A stretch of 53,234 nucleotides of DNA, taken from positions 1 to 53,234 of the IMG/VR virus record IMGVR_UViG_3300046660_000070; one strand, written 5' to 3'. The stretch is from a virus. Under the pieces are notes generated by a model, which was given only the letters and a program-made list of their open reading frames with translations, ran no database searches and was not told where the DNA came from. The translations under genes and the position numbers were made by a program. Below are positions 26,179 to 33,941 of this stretch, one piece after another. Within the stretch, counting starts at the first letter, position 1. Each line of letters begins with the position of its first letter.

Positions 26179-26657
26179 TCATACACCGCACGATCCTCCA
26201 TGACCGGTAATATCACAGACGTCGTGTTCGACGTACTCAATTCCAGACTTCCCCGCTGCCTCATCGTAAGGGACTTCGGTGATGGGTTGACCTCCTCGAC
26301 TTCCATCTGGATAGCAGGTAAAGCCCCTAAGGCGCGGAGCATATTTTGCAAGTGTTCCAGCAAATTCTTGGACGTTAGAGGAATCATTTCCCTTACTCCC
26401 CCACGCCGGTAGGTTAATTGTTGAGGAGATTGACATGTCAACGTAATCTTGTACATCTGCTTGGAATCTGATTCTTTGTTCATAGTTATGACTTAGTTTA
26501 TATGCAGTATCAATGTTCTCAGGCTTAAGCCCATATTCACGAATAAGCCGATCAGCAGTAGCGTCCACAACGTATTGATACTTCCATTTCGTACCTTCCG
26601 TGAGATATCTACGTTTGTAGGCCACAGCAAATAGAGGTTCAATGCCAGTAGTAGTTG
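26179..26657 (-). CDS. Ribonucleotide reductase, 3' exon
   Basis: This is the C-terminal coding exon of the interrupted reductase. It continues from the first exon as S-TTTGIEPLFAVAYKRRYL, the conserved segment after the TGTIGI loop of class II enzymes, and ends in a Cys-containing tail (CDITGHGGSCGV) suited to thiol relay. Joined after base 27373 to base 26657, the two exons give 1668 bases, exactly 556 codons. GTG at 26625 could mislead annotation into calling a separate gene. Confidence 0.85.
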
Positions 26658-27372
26658 CAATTTGTTAACCTAAGGGCTCTTTATCCCTTAGCTCTCATAG
26701 TTTCCTATGAGTTCAGACTATATCATCACCTTCATAGGTGTCGGGCGCTCTTGGATGGGTTATTGTTTCCTCACCATCTAGTCGTTGAACCTTCACTACC
26801 CCTGGCTCTTCTGAGTTACGTGTAGCGCTAGGCTGCTGATTGGCGTGAACTAATGAACACCATTTGATAAAAGTAGAGTCGGATAATTCCTGTTTCATAT
26901 AGTTAATATCTTTATGGACCCATTGAATATTTCCAACAATATATCCCAAAGAGGAATCTATTCTGTCTAAAGATAAAGTAGTTTTGTCGAGTATTACACC
27001 AGACAAAGCACACTTACCAGTCCAAACAGAATAAGCATCCTCTATAGAAATATTAAATTCGATATCTCTTTTCTTAGCACCGAATTTATAAGTACCAAAT
27101 TTAGTTCTAGAAAGAATTCCAATTCCCTTGTGATTCTTATTAAAGAAGGAATTCTTTTGGAAAGTATTCTTAGTGGTGTGTTTTGCGGAACAGGATTTAC
27201 ATTCTGTACTTCTACCAGACAGTACAAAATCTTTTCTTCTCTCTCCTGTATAACCACACAAACACTCGACTATTAAATACGTTCTTTTATTTTTAATAGT
27301 CTCTTTAAGAATTTTCCACATAGTTTTTAGCGTTCCAGCAATTCACCCAATTTTACTTGCTCCAATATACTA
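26658..27372 (-). ncRNA. Group I self-splicing intron in the reductase gene
   Basis: The intron is 715 bases. The exon end CUUGCUU pairs with GAGCAAG (minus, starting 11 bases into the intron) to make a 7-bp P1 with the diagnostic U-G wobble at the splice site. The intron ends in G (26658). Near the 3' end CAACGACTA and ATATAGTC fit the two strands of P7, and TTGCTG near 27340 can pair with CAGCA near 26845 as P4. A homing endonuclease gene fills a loop. The joining restores the reading frame. Confidence 0.85.
26713..27321 (-). CDS. Intron-encoded HNH homing endonuclease
   Basis: The 202-residue product has a Cys-rich zinc-like module (CLCGYTGERR, CKSCSAKH, residues 20-47) and an HNH domain: CALSGVILD, LSLDRIDSSLGYIVGNIQWV and HKDINYMKQ (about 112-152), which is the form found in intron homing nucleases. 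It would cut intronless reductase alleles and so spread the intron. The last 40 residues or so are encoded by bases that also form the catalytic core of the intron, so they may be dispensable. Confidence 0.85.
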   Translation of the reverse strand: MWKILKETIKNKRTYLIVECLCGYTGERRKDFVLSGRSTECKSCSAKHTTKNTFQKNSFFNKNHKGIGILSRTKFGTYKFGAKKRDIEFNISIEDAYSVWTGKCALSGVILDKTTLSLDRIDSSLGYIVGNIQWVHKDINYMKQELSDSTFIKWCSLVHANQQPSATRNSEEPGVVKVQRLDGEETITHPRAPDTYEGDDIV

Positions 27373-28561
27373 AAGCAAGAATACCGATAGTTCCTGTAGG
27401 AGCAATGGCTCTATAGGCAACAGGACGACTAATATAGAAGCGGTCGCAATGTTCGTTAGCAGACCTCTCACTTTCAGAACGATAGACTTCCAACCATTGT
27501 TTAAGTTCATCAGTTACTTCGTATTGGTAGCCTCGTTGCAGCAACCATTCATGAATACCCATGAGCCCAAGACCAAGCCTACGATTCTTCTCTCGGACTT
27601 TGTAAACTTTGTCATATGGTAAATCTGCACGAAGCGTCCCGCAAACCAGGAACCTAGAAGCAAGAGCAACCACGCTAGAAAACTCATCGATAGACCTAAT
27701 GTTGCCAAGATTAATAGAGCCAAGGTTGCAAACATCTGAGTCATCCTCAGAGGTAACCTCAGTGCAAGCATTTCTAAGAGTTTCATTCTGCTTCATTCCA
27801 AAGTTAAAGGAGAATCCAGGCTCCCCTGTCTCCATCGCCTGTCTACAGTTCTGTAAGAAGATTGGATTATCCGCTAGTCTAGATCCTCTCTTCTCGTAGT
27901 CTCTAAGATCAAGTGCAGCATCATCATAGTTAACGCTGATGTTGGTCATATCCAAAGGAGCAGGGAAGTTGAAGTCCTTCTCCTTCAGTCTCTTTATCTC
28001 ATCTGACCAATTCTTCGTTCTAAGGAAGTCAGCAATGTCCTCGTGTTGCCAATTAAGTGAAGCATAGATCGCTGAGCGCCTACTTCCACCTTGCATGACA
28101 TTTCTTCCAATTTCATTAATAGCTGACATGAGAGGAATAGGGCCTGACGCGACGCCTCCAGTTCTTGATAGAGGTTTCCCAGAAGGCCGGAGTCTGGAGT
28201 AGTCAATGCCAATACCTCCTCCAGTCATTAGGCAGGACATAGCCCGCCATGTTACTGCTGACCACTCTTCTCTGGTGTCCTCCTCTGCGCGTAGAAGGTA
28301 GCAGTTATTATACGCTTTGTAGGGTCTTCCCGCATAGTAGAGATAACGACCTCCGGGGAGAAACCGCATCTGCTTGATATGTTCTGTAAGATCTCTGCGA
28401 TCTTCATCAGACATGAGTGCAGTAAGTTTACCTCCTCTTGTTCCGCACACATCATCAACGAGTCGTTCAGCGAGAGCGTCCCAAGTATCTGATGGTCCCT
28501 GCGCGTACTTGTTTCTAAAGATTCGCTCAGCAAAGTCAGTTTTGAATCGTTGGACAATCAA
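27373..28561 (-). CDS. Ribonucleotide reductase (class II-like), 5' exon
   Basis: This part encodes 396 residues of the catalytic barrel. Seen motifs are NNCYLL (redox Cys), GGGIGIDYSRLRPSG, RNACTEV with the N-x-C-x-E radical-site motif, VCNLGSINLG and APTGTIGIL at its end. Whole length after splicing is 555 residues. It reduces ribonucleotides for phage DNA synthesis. No NrdB radical subunit is encoded, which favours a B12-dependent class II enzyme. The TTG at 28561 follows the upstream stop directly, with AAGG about 10 bases before. The open frame runs 7 codons into the intron. Confidence 0.88.
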
Positions 28562-28756
28562 TTATTCTGCCTTCTTTGCAAAACGACCGAGTTCATCCCG
28601 AACATACTGTTTGATAGCATCACTAACTTCAGAAGCCTTTTCTTCAACTGCTTGCTTATCAGAAGCCACAACAGCTTCAAAGTGGGCGGCTATCGATGCG
28701 GTCTTCAGGCCGATCTTCGTCATCAGGGTATTCCAGATAGTTCTTAAGGTGTTCAT
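28562..28756 (-). CDS. Hypothetical small helical protein
   Basis: A 64-residue amphipathic helical protein ending AIKQYVRDELGRFAKKAE. The ATG at 28756 follows AGAGAAG; ATG at 28723 is an alternative that reduces overlap with the gene at 28677-28853. It ends one base before the reductase start. Function unknown. Confidence 0.6.
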   Translation of the reverse strand: MNTLRTIWNTLMTKIGLKTASIAAHFEAVVASDKQAVEEKASEVSDAIKQYVRDELGRFAKKAE

Positions 28757-28853
28757 TGGCTTCTCTTTCTTGTTGTTTTCTAATTCGGTACTTAACATCA
28801 CGACTGTGGTTCTTACTCAGACCAGAGTCATCTTGCTTGCTATTTTTAATCAC
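28677..28853 (-). CDS. Hypothetical small charged protein, GTG start
   Basis: A 58-residue frame, below usual length cut-offs. It reads as a very polar protein (SRDVKYRIRKQQEREANE, then EYPDDEDRPEDRID). GTG at 28853 overlaps the end of the preceding gene, in keeping with the coupling seen throughout the operon. It overlaps the start of the next gene by 80 bases, so one of the two starts may be wrong. Function unknown. Confidence 0.5.
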   Translation of the reverse strand: MIKNSKQDDSGLSKNHSRDVKYRIRKQQEREANEHLKNYLEYPDDEDRPEDRIDSRPL

Positions 28854-29004
28854 GTTCTTCTAATTGTCTATGAATATATTGAAATCGTTCATCTACCTTA
28901 TCCAGAAATTCATCAACGATTTCATCAGAAGAAATGTTTAGGAGTTCAATAAGATAGACTGGATCAAGCTCACGTAGCTTCTCTAGCAGTTCTGGCTTTG
29001 ACAT
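28846..29004 (-). CDS. Hypothetical small acidic helical protein
   Basis: A 52-residue protein (KPELLEKLRELDPVYLIELL, then EIVDEFLDKVDERFQYI). The ATG at 29004 has AGAGG close upstream; ATG at 29019 is the alternative. It overlaps the MazG-like gene by 35 bases. The predicted helical, leucine-rich form suggests a protein-binding role. It is not recognised. Confidence 0.6.
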   Translation of the reverse strand: MSKPELLEKLRELDPVYLIELLNISSDEIVDEFLDKVDERFQYIHRQLEERD

Positions 29005-29242
29005 ATTCCTCTCTGTCATAATTTTCGACTGCGGCAACGCAGACAGCAGCGACTTGAACCAGCTCTGCACGATATCCCTCTCTGTCCCGTTCCAGGACAG
29101 CTTTGTTAACTTCTCCAACTTCTTCCCCTAGGATGGCACACCAGAATAGCTGGGAAAGATTACGATTTGATCCCCACTTTTCATCTTGTCTATCTCTTTC
29201 CAAACGGACATCATTAATAGCATTATCTTGCCAGTGGTTCAT
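28970..29242 (-). CDS. MazG-like nucleotide pyrophosphohydrolase
   Basis: The 90-residue protein contains DRQDEKWGSNRNLSQLFW, then ILGEEVGEVNKAVLE (ExxE pair) and AELVQVAAVCVAAVE (further helix of the four-helix bundle), as in small MazG-like NTP pyrophosphatases of phages. It may clear dUTP or modified nucleotides, or lower the alarmone pool. ATG at 29242 is chosen because GAGGAA lies 5 bases upstream. It sits among nucleotide-metabolism genes. Confidence 0.78.
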   Translation of the reverse strand: MNHWQDNAINDVRLERDRQDEKWGSNRNLSQLFWCAILGEEVGEVNKAVLERDREGYRAELVQVAAVCVAAVENYDREEYVKARTAREAT

Positions 29243-29654
29243 ACTGTTCCTCAAAGGCTTTAATCAACTCAGGATGCATATGGGGATGATTGTCAGGAAT
29301 ATCAAGTACCTTATAATTAAGATCTATAAATAATTCTTCTGGAATCACTTTCAATGCTCCTAGGAAATTCTCCTGGTTCATAAACACGATTTCGTCAGCC
29401 CATGCCAGAAGAGTCGTAGTAAGCGGGATAAGAGCATCATCCCAAGTACCAGCACTTCTAGTATTATACTTACCAGCATATAACCTAGCACCAGTAGCAC
29501 TCCGGAGAATACCCATGCTACAGACGAACAGAACCTTCTTATCAGTCCCTTGAAAGGGGTTACGAACAACCCCCTCACGGCACTTTCTGATTTGATCACT
29601 TAGCGAAGCACCAGTCTTAACTTCAATATCCATTTGTAATTGATTAGGAGTCAT
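29223..29654 (-). CDS. Low-molecular-weight protein tyrosine phosphatase-like protein
   Basis: The 143-residue product has VLFVCSMGILRSATG (about residues 41-55), the C-x5-R-S phosphate loop after a beta strand that defines this fold, followed by RSAGTWDDA and a later AWADEIVFM strand. A general-acid Asp may lie in DIPDNHPH. It may dephosphorylate host proteins or act on a small phospho-substrate. It overlaps the DUF3310 gene. Confidence 0.78.
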   Translation of the reverse strand: MTPNQLQMDIEVKTGASLSDQIRKCREGVVRNPFQGTDKKVLFVCSMGILRSATGARLYAGKYNTRSAGTWDDALIPLTTTLLAWADEIVFMNQENFLGALKVIPEELFIDLNYKVLDIPDNHPHMHPELIKAFEEQYEPLAR

Positions 29655-29958
29655 TCTTTTCTCGCCAAATTTGGTATTGCTTTACTTGCTCTGTCCATCC
29701 ATTATCCTGTCCTATTACTCCAGCCTGTTGTGCTGCAAATGGATTCTCTGTCTTACTAGACTCAAGTTCAATCAGCATATCCAGATAGTGTCTAGCTTTC
29801 TTTAAGTCCTCAAGTCCGGCCTTGTCCTTCCAGCGAACTACATACTTGATAACATTGCCCTCTAGGAATCCAATCTTATTCTTCACAATAAATTCTAGAG
29901 GCTGGATAGCGTACTTAGCATAGTGTCCCCCACCCACTTGGGTGTCAAAAGCACTCAC
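29644..29958 (-). CDS. DUF3310 family protein, GTG start
   Basis: This 104-residue protein has GGGHYAKYAIQPLEFI and NVIKYVVRWKDKAGLEDLKKARHYLDML (split here for length), the hallmark of the DUF3310 family, common in phage nucleotide and replication regions. The function of the family is unknown, though a link to nucleotide kinases is often seen. GTG at 29958 is supported by AGGAGA 6 bases upstream and overlaps the stop of the preceding gene. Confidence 0.85.
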   Translation of the reverse strand: MSAFDTQVGGGHYAKYAIQPLEFIVKNKIGFLEGNVIKYVVRWKDKAGLEDLKKARHYLDMLIELESSKTENPFAAQQAGVIGQDNGWTEQVKQYQIWREKNDS

Positions 29959-30719
29959 TTGTATCTCCTATTAAGATAGTCCAGAGAAACAGGCATCAAG
30001 TCGAACTCTCCATCTTTGACTGCGTGGAGCATAAGAATCCCTCTCCAGTGACGATTACCTTGGGGACCCATATAGTCTTCGTCGTGTTCATAGCAAGAAC
30101 CGGCGATAATAGAAGTAAGACGCAAACCATCAGCACGATGCCCAGTAGCAATTTGTAATCCTTGTTGGTGTCCTGCAACACAGGACATATGCTTCTTTGT
30201 TAACTGGCTTTGGGCTGACACAGCAGGACGACCAAGGAGACCAGAGGTAAAGTAATGGCAGAATGCCACTCCTTCAATAACAACCGGCTGCAGGAAAGGG
30301 TATACCTCCCAGCCAAACTCTTCATATCTTAGATCCTCAATCCCTAGCGTGCCGTCGAGCTTCGGGTCGCTATTAACTGCTCGAAGTATTCGCTCTTCAT
30401 GGTTTCCAAGAGTGAGCACCATTCTTGGGGAGTAACGTTGCCTATGTCCTTCCCGATCCTTTCGACGCCTCTCTCTAAGAGGATCGAGCAGACTTTCCAT
30501 AGCACGATGCGTTGCATCCACGTCCGCCCTATACCGTCTACCCTCAAACGATTTCTTACCGACATCATAACTAGATAAACTAGGCATGTCCGCAAAGTCG
30601 CCAATACAAACGATAACATCAGGTTCCTTCTCTTCTAAGTATTGTCCAATCTTTCTCAGGAATCCAGTATCGTCTCCTGGACGAATCTGACAATCGGGAA
30701 TAACAGCGATCTTAGTCAT
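29955..30719 (-). CDS. Calcineurin-like metallophosphoesterase
   Basis: The 254-residue protein shows the metal-binding motifs in order: VIPDCQI (D-x-Q/H, residues 5-11), CIGDFADM (GDxxD, about 38-45), TLGNHEERI (GNHE, about 104-112), a later AGHQQG and a final HR/H pair. It would hydrolyse phosphodiesters or phosphomonoesters; DNA, cyclic nucleotides or host signals are possible. ATG at 30719 overlaps the preceding gene by 8 bases; an upstream ATG adds a basic, non-conserved extension. Confidence 0.85.
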   Translation of the reverse strand: MTKIAVIPDCQIRPGDDTGFLRKIGQYLEEKEPDVIVCIGDFADMPSLSSYDVGKKSFEGRRYRADVDATHRAMESLLDPLRERRRKDREGHRQRYSPRMVLTLGNHEERILRAVNSDPKLDGTLGIEDLRYEEFGWEVYPFLQPVVIEGVAFCHYFTSGLLGRPAVSAQSQLTKKHMSCVAGHQQGLQIATGHRADGLRLTSIIAGSCYEHDEDYMGPQGNRHWRGILMLHAVKDGEFDLMPVSLDYLNRRYK

Positions 30720-30930
30720 TAAGATCCGCACTAGGATAATCATCCGTCCAATTAGACTCTTCCTGTTCCTCATCACTCATCTTCAGGAACTTCTGATAAG
30801 AGCCCAGACCCATACTGGAGGATACATTCACTCCAAGTTGGATTAATAGTTGTAATTCTTTAGCAGAGAACTCAGTCTTAACTTCAACGGAACCATCCTC
30901 TTTAGGGATGTAGATTTCAAGTACCTTCAT
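30712..30930 (-). CDS. Hypothetical small protein
   Basis: A 72-residue protein with an N-terminal KVLEIYIPKEDGSVEVKTEF beta segment and an acidic tail. It overlaps both neighbours, so its expression is coupled to the nuclease upstream. No family is recognised. Confidence 0.65.
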   Translation of the reverse strand: MKVLEIYIPKEDGSVEVKTEFSAKELQLLIQLGVNVSSSMGLGSYQKFLKMSDEEQEESNWTDDYPSADLND

Positions 30931-31273
30931 TATTGTTTTTATTATTCTTTAGTAGTTGTAGGAAATGATCAAGAGTGACAACAGCAAGCCATACACCACG
31001 ATCTCTGTGAACAACGACCAAGGGCTCGTGTGTCCCATGGGACTTTGCTTGATCATAGTAGGTATGGATCTGACTAGTTGCTTTATTCTTGACTTCAATC
31101 TGGTAGGGAATGAGTTGTCTGGCGGCTGCTGACAACTGCACGTCCTCTCCACCTGCTCCCATAGAGGTACTACGCACGTCGTCAGGGGTGAGAGAGGTAA
31201 ATAGTTCAAGTAGCTTGTCCCTTACATATTTCTGGGCATTACGCCCCTTCGCTTTGGCTGATGCCGGTTTCAA
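30917..31273 (-). CDS. PDDEXK-type nuclease (Holliday-junction resolvase-like)
   Basis: The 118-residue product has GRNAQKYVRDKLLEL, GAGGEDVQLS (catalytic Asp) and IPYQIEVKNKA (E-x-K), the core of PDDEXK nucleases such as archaeal-type Hjc or small phage resolvases. It could resolve recombination or replication intermediates before packaging. TTG at 31273 is favoured, because GGAAGG lies 6 bases upstream and an ATG at 31348 would lie 110 bases inside the exonuclease gene. Confidence 0.75.
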   Translation of the reverse strand: MKPASAKAKGRNAQKYVRDKLLELFTSLTPDDVRSTSMGAGGEDVQLSAAARQLIPYQIEVKNKATSQIHTYYDQAKSHGTHEPLVVVHRDRGVWLAVVTLDHFLQLLKNNKNNNEGT

Positions 31274-31931
31274 TATAATCCTTCCACGACTTATTCTTGT
31301 GTCTAAGAATCCAGAAGCACGATGCTTGGGATTCAAACTCTTCATCATCAGGATACAGTTCTCTAACTGCCTGCATCATTTCAACAGGAGTCTTCCCATA
31401 CAGGATACCATCTGCCTTCTTAGGGCCGATGCCATGGATACCGGGGAGGTTATCGATACGATCCCCTACCAGCATCTGATACCAGAAGAAACGCATCCCA
31501 TCTTCAGGAGTGATGAAGTACTTTTCCTTCTTGACGAAGTTGTAATGCCATCCTTCTAGCTGGTTGAGGTCCTTGTCCTGATGACATAGGATCGACTTGC
31601 ATCCAGTTTCATATTGGGCAATACCACAGCCATCATCCCCTTCCATCCCTTCAGCAACGATACCTTCCCATTGGTCAATAACATGCTGTTTGAGAGCTTG
31701 TTCCCATCTAGGACGAGCCTTATCATCCCTGTTCTGCTTGTAATCAGATCTGATACCATATCTAAAATTATTCTTTCCTGACAGGATCAGAGCATACTCT
31801 TTAGCTTCTACAGCATCCAGAGTATTGTTGATCATTTCATCCAGCCGCGCTGCGGCAATGAACAAGTCAACATCCTCTGACACTACTGCACACCTGAAAG
31901 CATAGCTATCAGCATCTAAAATTGCATTCAT
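31239..31931 (-). CDS. 5'-3' exonuclease / flap endonuclease
   Basis: In 230 residues I see ILDADSYAFR with the first metal Asp, EGMEGDDGCGIAQYE and CHQDKDLNQL with acidic clusters, and GDRIDNLPGIHGIGPKKA (about 158-175), the helix-3-turn-helix of the FEN/Pol I exonuclease family. It removes RNA primers and flaps at replication forks. It overlaps neighbours on both sides and supplies the 5' nuclease missing from the split family A polymerase nearby. Confidence 0.9.
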   Translation of the reverse strand: MNAILDADSYAFRCAVVSEDVDLFIAAARLDEMINNTLDAVEAKEYALILSGKNNFRYGIRSDYKQNRDDKARPRWEQALKQHVIDQWEGIVAEGMEGDDGCGIAQYETGCKSILCHQDKDLNQLEGWHYNFVKKEKYFITPEDGMRFFWYQMLVGDRIDNLPGIHGIGPKKADGILYGKTPVEMMQAVRELYPDDEEFESQASCFWILRHKNKSWKDYIETGISQSEGA

Positions 31932-32020
31932 TCGTAATCCATTGGGTCATGGCCAGTATGTGGACTTGTGAGAGCCAATCCAATAACTATAAATAAAACT
32001 ATAACAATAGCAGTGATCAT
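31928..32020 (-). CDS. Tiny single-pass membrane protein (30 aa)
   Basis: A 30-residue frame: MITAIVIVLFIVIGLAL is one membrane helix, followed by a short polar tail (TSPHTGHDPMDYE). Both ends are ATGA overlaps with annotated neighbours, strong evidence that it is translated. It is too short for normal gene callers. Function unknown; membrane interference with host or superinfecting phage is possible. Confidence 0.7.
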   Translation of the reverse strand: MITAIVIVLFIVIGLALTSPHTGHDPMDYE

Positions 32021-32292
32021 CGTCTGTGGTTAGTTATTTCAATGTGGAGAGCCCAGCCCTCGTTGTAATACATGATCTCAGTACGCACCCTACACTTATG
32101 GCGATAAGCCCAGATATAAGCTGCATACTTGACCTTCATAACATCTTCATAAGGCATTGGATACGTCTCTATGAAATCACCCACTTTCTTAAGGTGGGTT
32201 GTGAAATCATATTTATTGCCGGCGCCAGTTCCTGGCACACAGTTTGGTTTACGTGCCCATTCTGTCTTTGGATTATTCTTTCTAGCAGTCAC
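32017..32292 (-). CDS. Hypothetical protein
   Basis: The 91-residue protein has a basic N-terminus (ARKNNPKTEWARKPN) and an aromatic C-terminus (AAYIWAYRHKCRVRTEIMYYNEGWALHIEI). It overlaps both neighbours by 4 bases in the replication block. No family is recognised. Confidence 0.65.
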   Translation of the reverse strand: MTARKNNPKTEWARKPNCVPGTGAGNKYDFTTHLKKVGDFIETYPMPYEDVMKVKYAAYIWAYRHKCRVRTEIMYYNEGWALHIEITNHRR

Positions 32293-32708
32293 TTAGCGTG
32301 TTGTCCTTCACCATTCACCATGTGCCATGCATGATGGTGTTCAGAACATAACCACCTAACTTCTAAGGGCAGGTCATAATCATCGTGGTGAGCCTGTGAT
32401 TGTGTATTTCCACAGATTTCACAAGGCATCTTAATAATTTTTCCATCCCTAATATAATTATTAATTAGGTTGTGAGCTACATATTTCTTTGGAAAACGTT
32501 CCCTATATTTTCTTATATATTCTATAGATTGGCGGGAACCTCTTTGTCTATCGTGCTCTCGCCAAAACTCTAGTTTAGTAAGCCTATATTGAATTGCATC
32601 CTGTCTAGCACACACTTTACATTTATTTAGATGCCCGTCAGACATACCTGGATGTTTATGGAATTGCTCTAAATCCTTTTCTTGTTTGCATTTATAACAA
32701 GATTTCAT
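32289..32708 (-). CDS. Zinc-finger HNH endonuclease
   Basis: The 139-residue protein has an N-terminal zinc module (CYKCKQEKDLEQF and CKVC, residues 4-33) and a C-terminal HNH-like segment: CEICGNTQSQAHHDDYDLPL then VRWLCSEHHHAWH (about 95-130). This two-part build occurs in free-standing phage HNH proteins; here it probably acts as a homing nuclease inserted between SSB and exonuclease genes. Coupled to SSB by a TAATG overlap. Confidence 0.82.
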   Translation of the reverse strand: MKSCYKCKQEKDLEQFHKHPGMSDGHLNKCKVCARQDAIQYRLTKLEFWREHDRQRGSRQSIEYIRKYRERFPKKYVAHNLINNYIRDGKIIKMPCEICGNTQSQAHHDDYDLPLEVRWLCSEHHHAWHMVNGEGQHAK

Positions 32709-33214
32709 TAGAAACTGATGTCATCATCTTCCATATCAGAGAACGGAGGAAGCCTAGGCTCTTCCATCACCCAATCAACGAACTGCTGTGCAAGGCCAGT
32801 GTAAACACCTGCATCACCATCACTCTTAGAGCCAATCACTGCTACAGCTTGCGCGAGGCAACTCTGCTTGATGATATACACCTGCTTCTTGGCACGCTCC
32901 TCAGGGGTCTCCCAAGTACCAGTGCTCTTACCAGTAATATAGCCACCAGTCTGCTTAACAGGAGCAGTACCACCTTCAACCTTCTTGACTCCAACCCAGT
33001 TAATGAAGTCCCCGTTCTTCTTGGTTTCCACCTCGATGGCATCACCAGGATTCAGAGAACGGATGGCAGCAAAGGCTGCAGCACCATCACCAAAGCTCAT
33101 GAGACGAGTCTTCTTGTTGGAGCCATTCTCAGAGTAAACAATGTTGGCGACCTGCCAGCTTGCCTTACCCTTGGATTGATCCAGATAACTAACTTCATTG
33201 AAAATAACTTGCAT
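32708..33214 (-). CDS. ssb: Single-stranded DNA-binding protein
   Basis: The 168-residue protein has a short OB-fold-like N-terminal half and a flexible acidic C-terminus MEDDDISF, the tip used by SSBs to recruit partners (compare DDDIPF). It coats single-stranded DNA at the phage fork. It is adjacent to polymerase and exonuclease genes. Sequence outside the tail is divergent from bacterial SSB. Confidence 0.78.
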   Translation of the reverse strand: MQVIFNEVSYLDQSKGKASWQVANIVYSENGSNKKTRLMSFGDGAAAFAAIRSLNPGDAIEVETKKNGDFINWVGVKKVEGGTAPVKQTGGYITGKSTGTWETPEERAKKQVYIIKQSCLAQAVAVIGSKSDGDAGVYTGLAQQFVDWVMEEPRLPPFSDMEDDDISF

Positions 33215-33221
33215 AATCTCC

Positions 33222-33941
33222 TCAGATTTTTTCTAAAGTACCGATGGTTCTACCCACCTTCATTTCACACGTCATGGGAAGACTGAAGTCATAATCCCAA
33301 TTCTCTTTACATAATCTTGGCACTGATTCAACTACTTGATTTACCAGCTTACATATATTATACACGTTTTTGCTCGGTGTGTCAAGCACTAATGAGTCAT
33401 GCACGGTCATTACAAGTAGAGCCTCTAGTCCTGATTCCTCAATTAATCTCATTAACTCGATTCTTGCGAGCATAACGAGATCAGCTCCGAGACCCTGAAC
33501 TGGATAGTTTTTAATTGTGGTAAGAGGCCAGTCAAGTCCTTTCCATGATTGTCTAGGCTCGAAACGAAACACGCGACCTGAAGGAATCTCAATAAATCCT
33601 GTACGTCTAACAGTTTCCAATAAACCATCATGCCAGGCTCTGATTCCTCTATATTTATCGTAGTAGGCATCAATTACTCCTTGCCAGTATTTCTGGCTAG
33701 TAGATACTGCTGTAAAATCAGGATCATTGGCGTAGGAATACGCTGACCCACCGTAGATAAGTCTGAACTTGAAAATCTTAGCAATGAGGCGGCCAGCCTC
33801 ACCATCTGGTAGTTTGAAAGTCTTTTGGTTTGCTGCATGAATATCTACCTTATCAATAATCTCTTTACATAGAACCGGGTCACGGGATAACTCTGCTGCT
33901 CCTACAACTTCAAGGCCCTTAACATCGCCTTGCACCAACAC
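33222..33941 (-). CDS. DNA polymerase family A, C-terminal part (palm/fingers)
   Basis: This 239-residue part starts GTG, two residues before motif A: LVQGDVKGLEVVGAAEL (catalytic Asp). Motif B is KIFKFRLIYGGSAYSY (Lys...Tyr-Gly) and motif C is VMTVHDSLVLD (His-Asp). The N-terminal part is encoded separately at 33941-35128. The GTG lies 8 bases after GAGG and overlaps the TAG stop of the upstream part by one base, so the two chains could be made by termination-reinitiation. A one-base sequencing error or frameshifting are alternatives. Confidence 0.88.
   Translation of the reverse strand: MLVQGDVKGLEVVGAAELSRDPVLCKEIIDKVDIHAANQKTFKLPDGEAGRLIAKIFKFRLIYGGSAYSYANDPDFTAVSTSQKYWQGVIDAYYDKYRGIRAWHDGLLETVRRTGFIEIPSGRVFRFEPRQSWKGLDWPLTTIKNYPVQGLGADLVMLARIELMRLIEESGLEALLVMTVHDSLVLDTPSKNVYNICKLVNQVVESVPRLCKENWDYDFSLPMTCEMKVGRTIGTLEKI

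Noticed and set aside
26133-26483. A 116-residue minus-strand frame overlapping the reductase 3' exon
   Set aside because: Most of it lies antiframe to a conserved reductase segment. Only its last 22 codons fall outside or near the end, and there is no ribosome-binding site for them.
28374-28952. A 192-residue plus-strand frame
   Set aside because: It is the antisense shadow of the reductase and small genes; composition and lack of signals do not support it.
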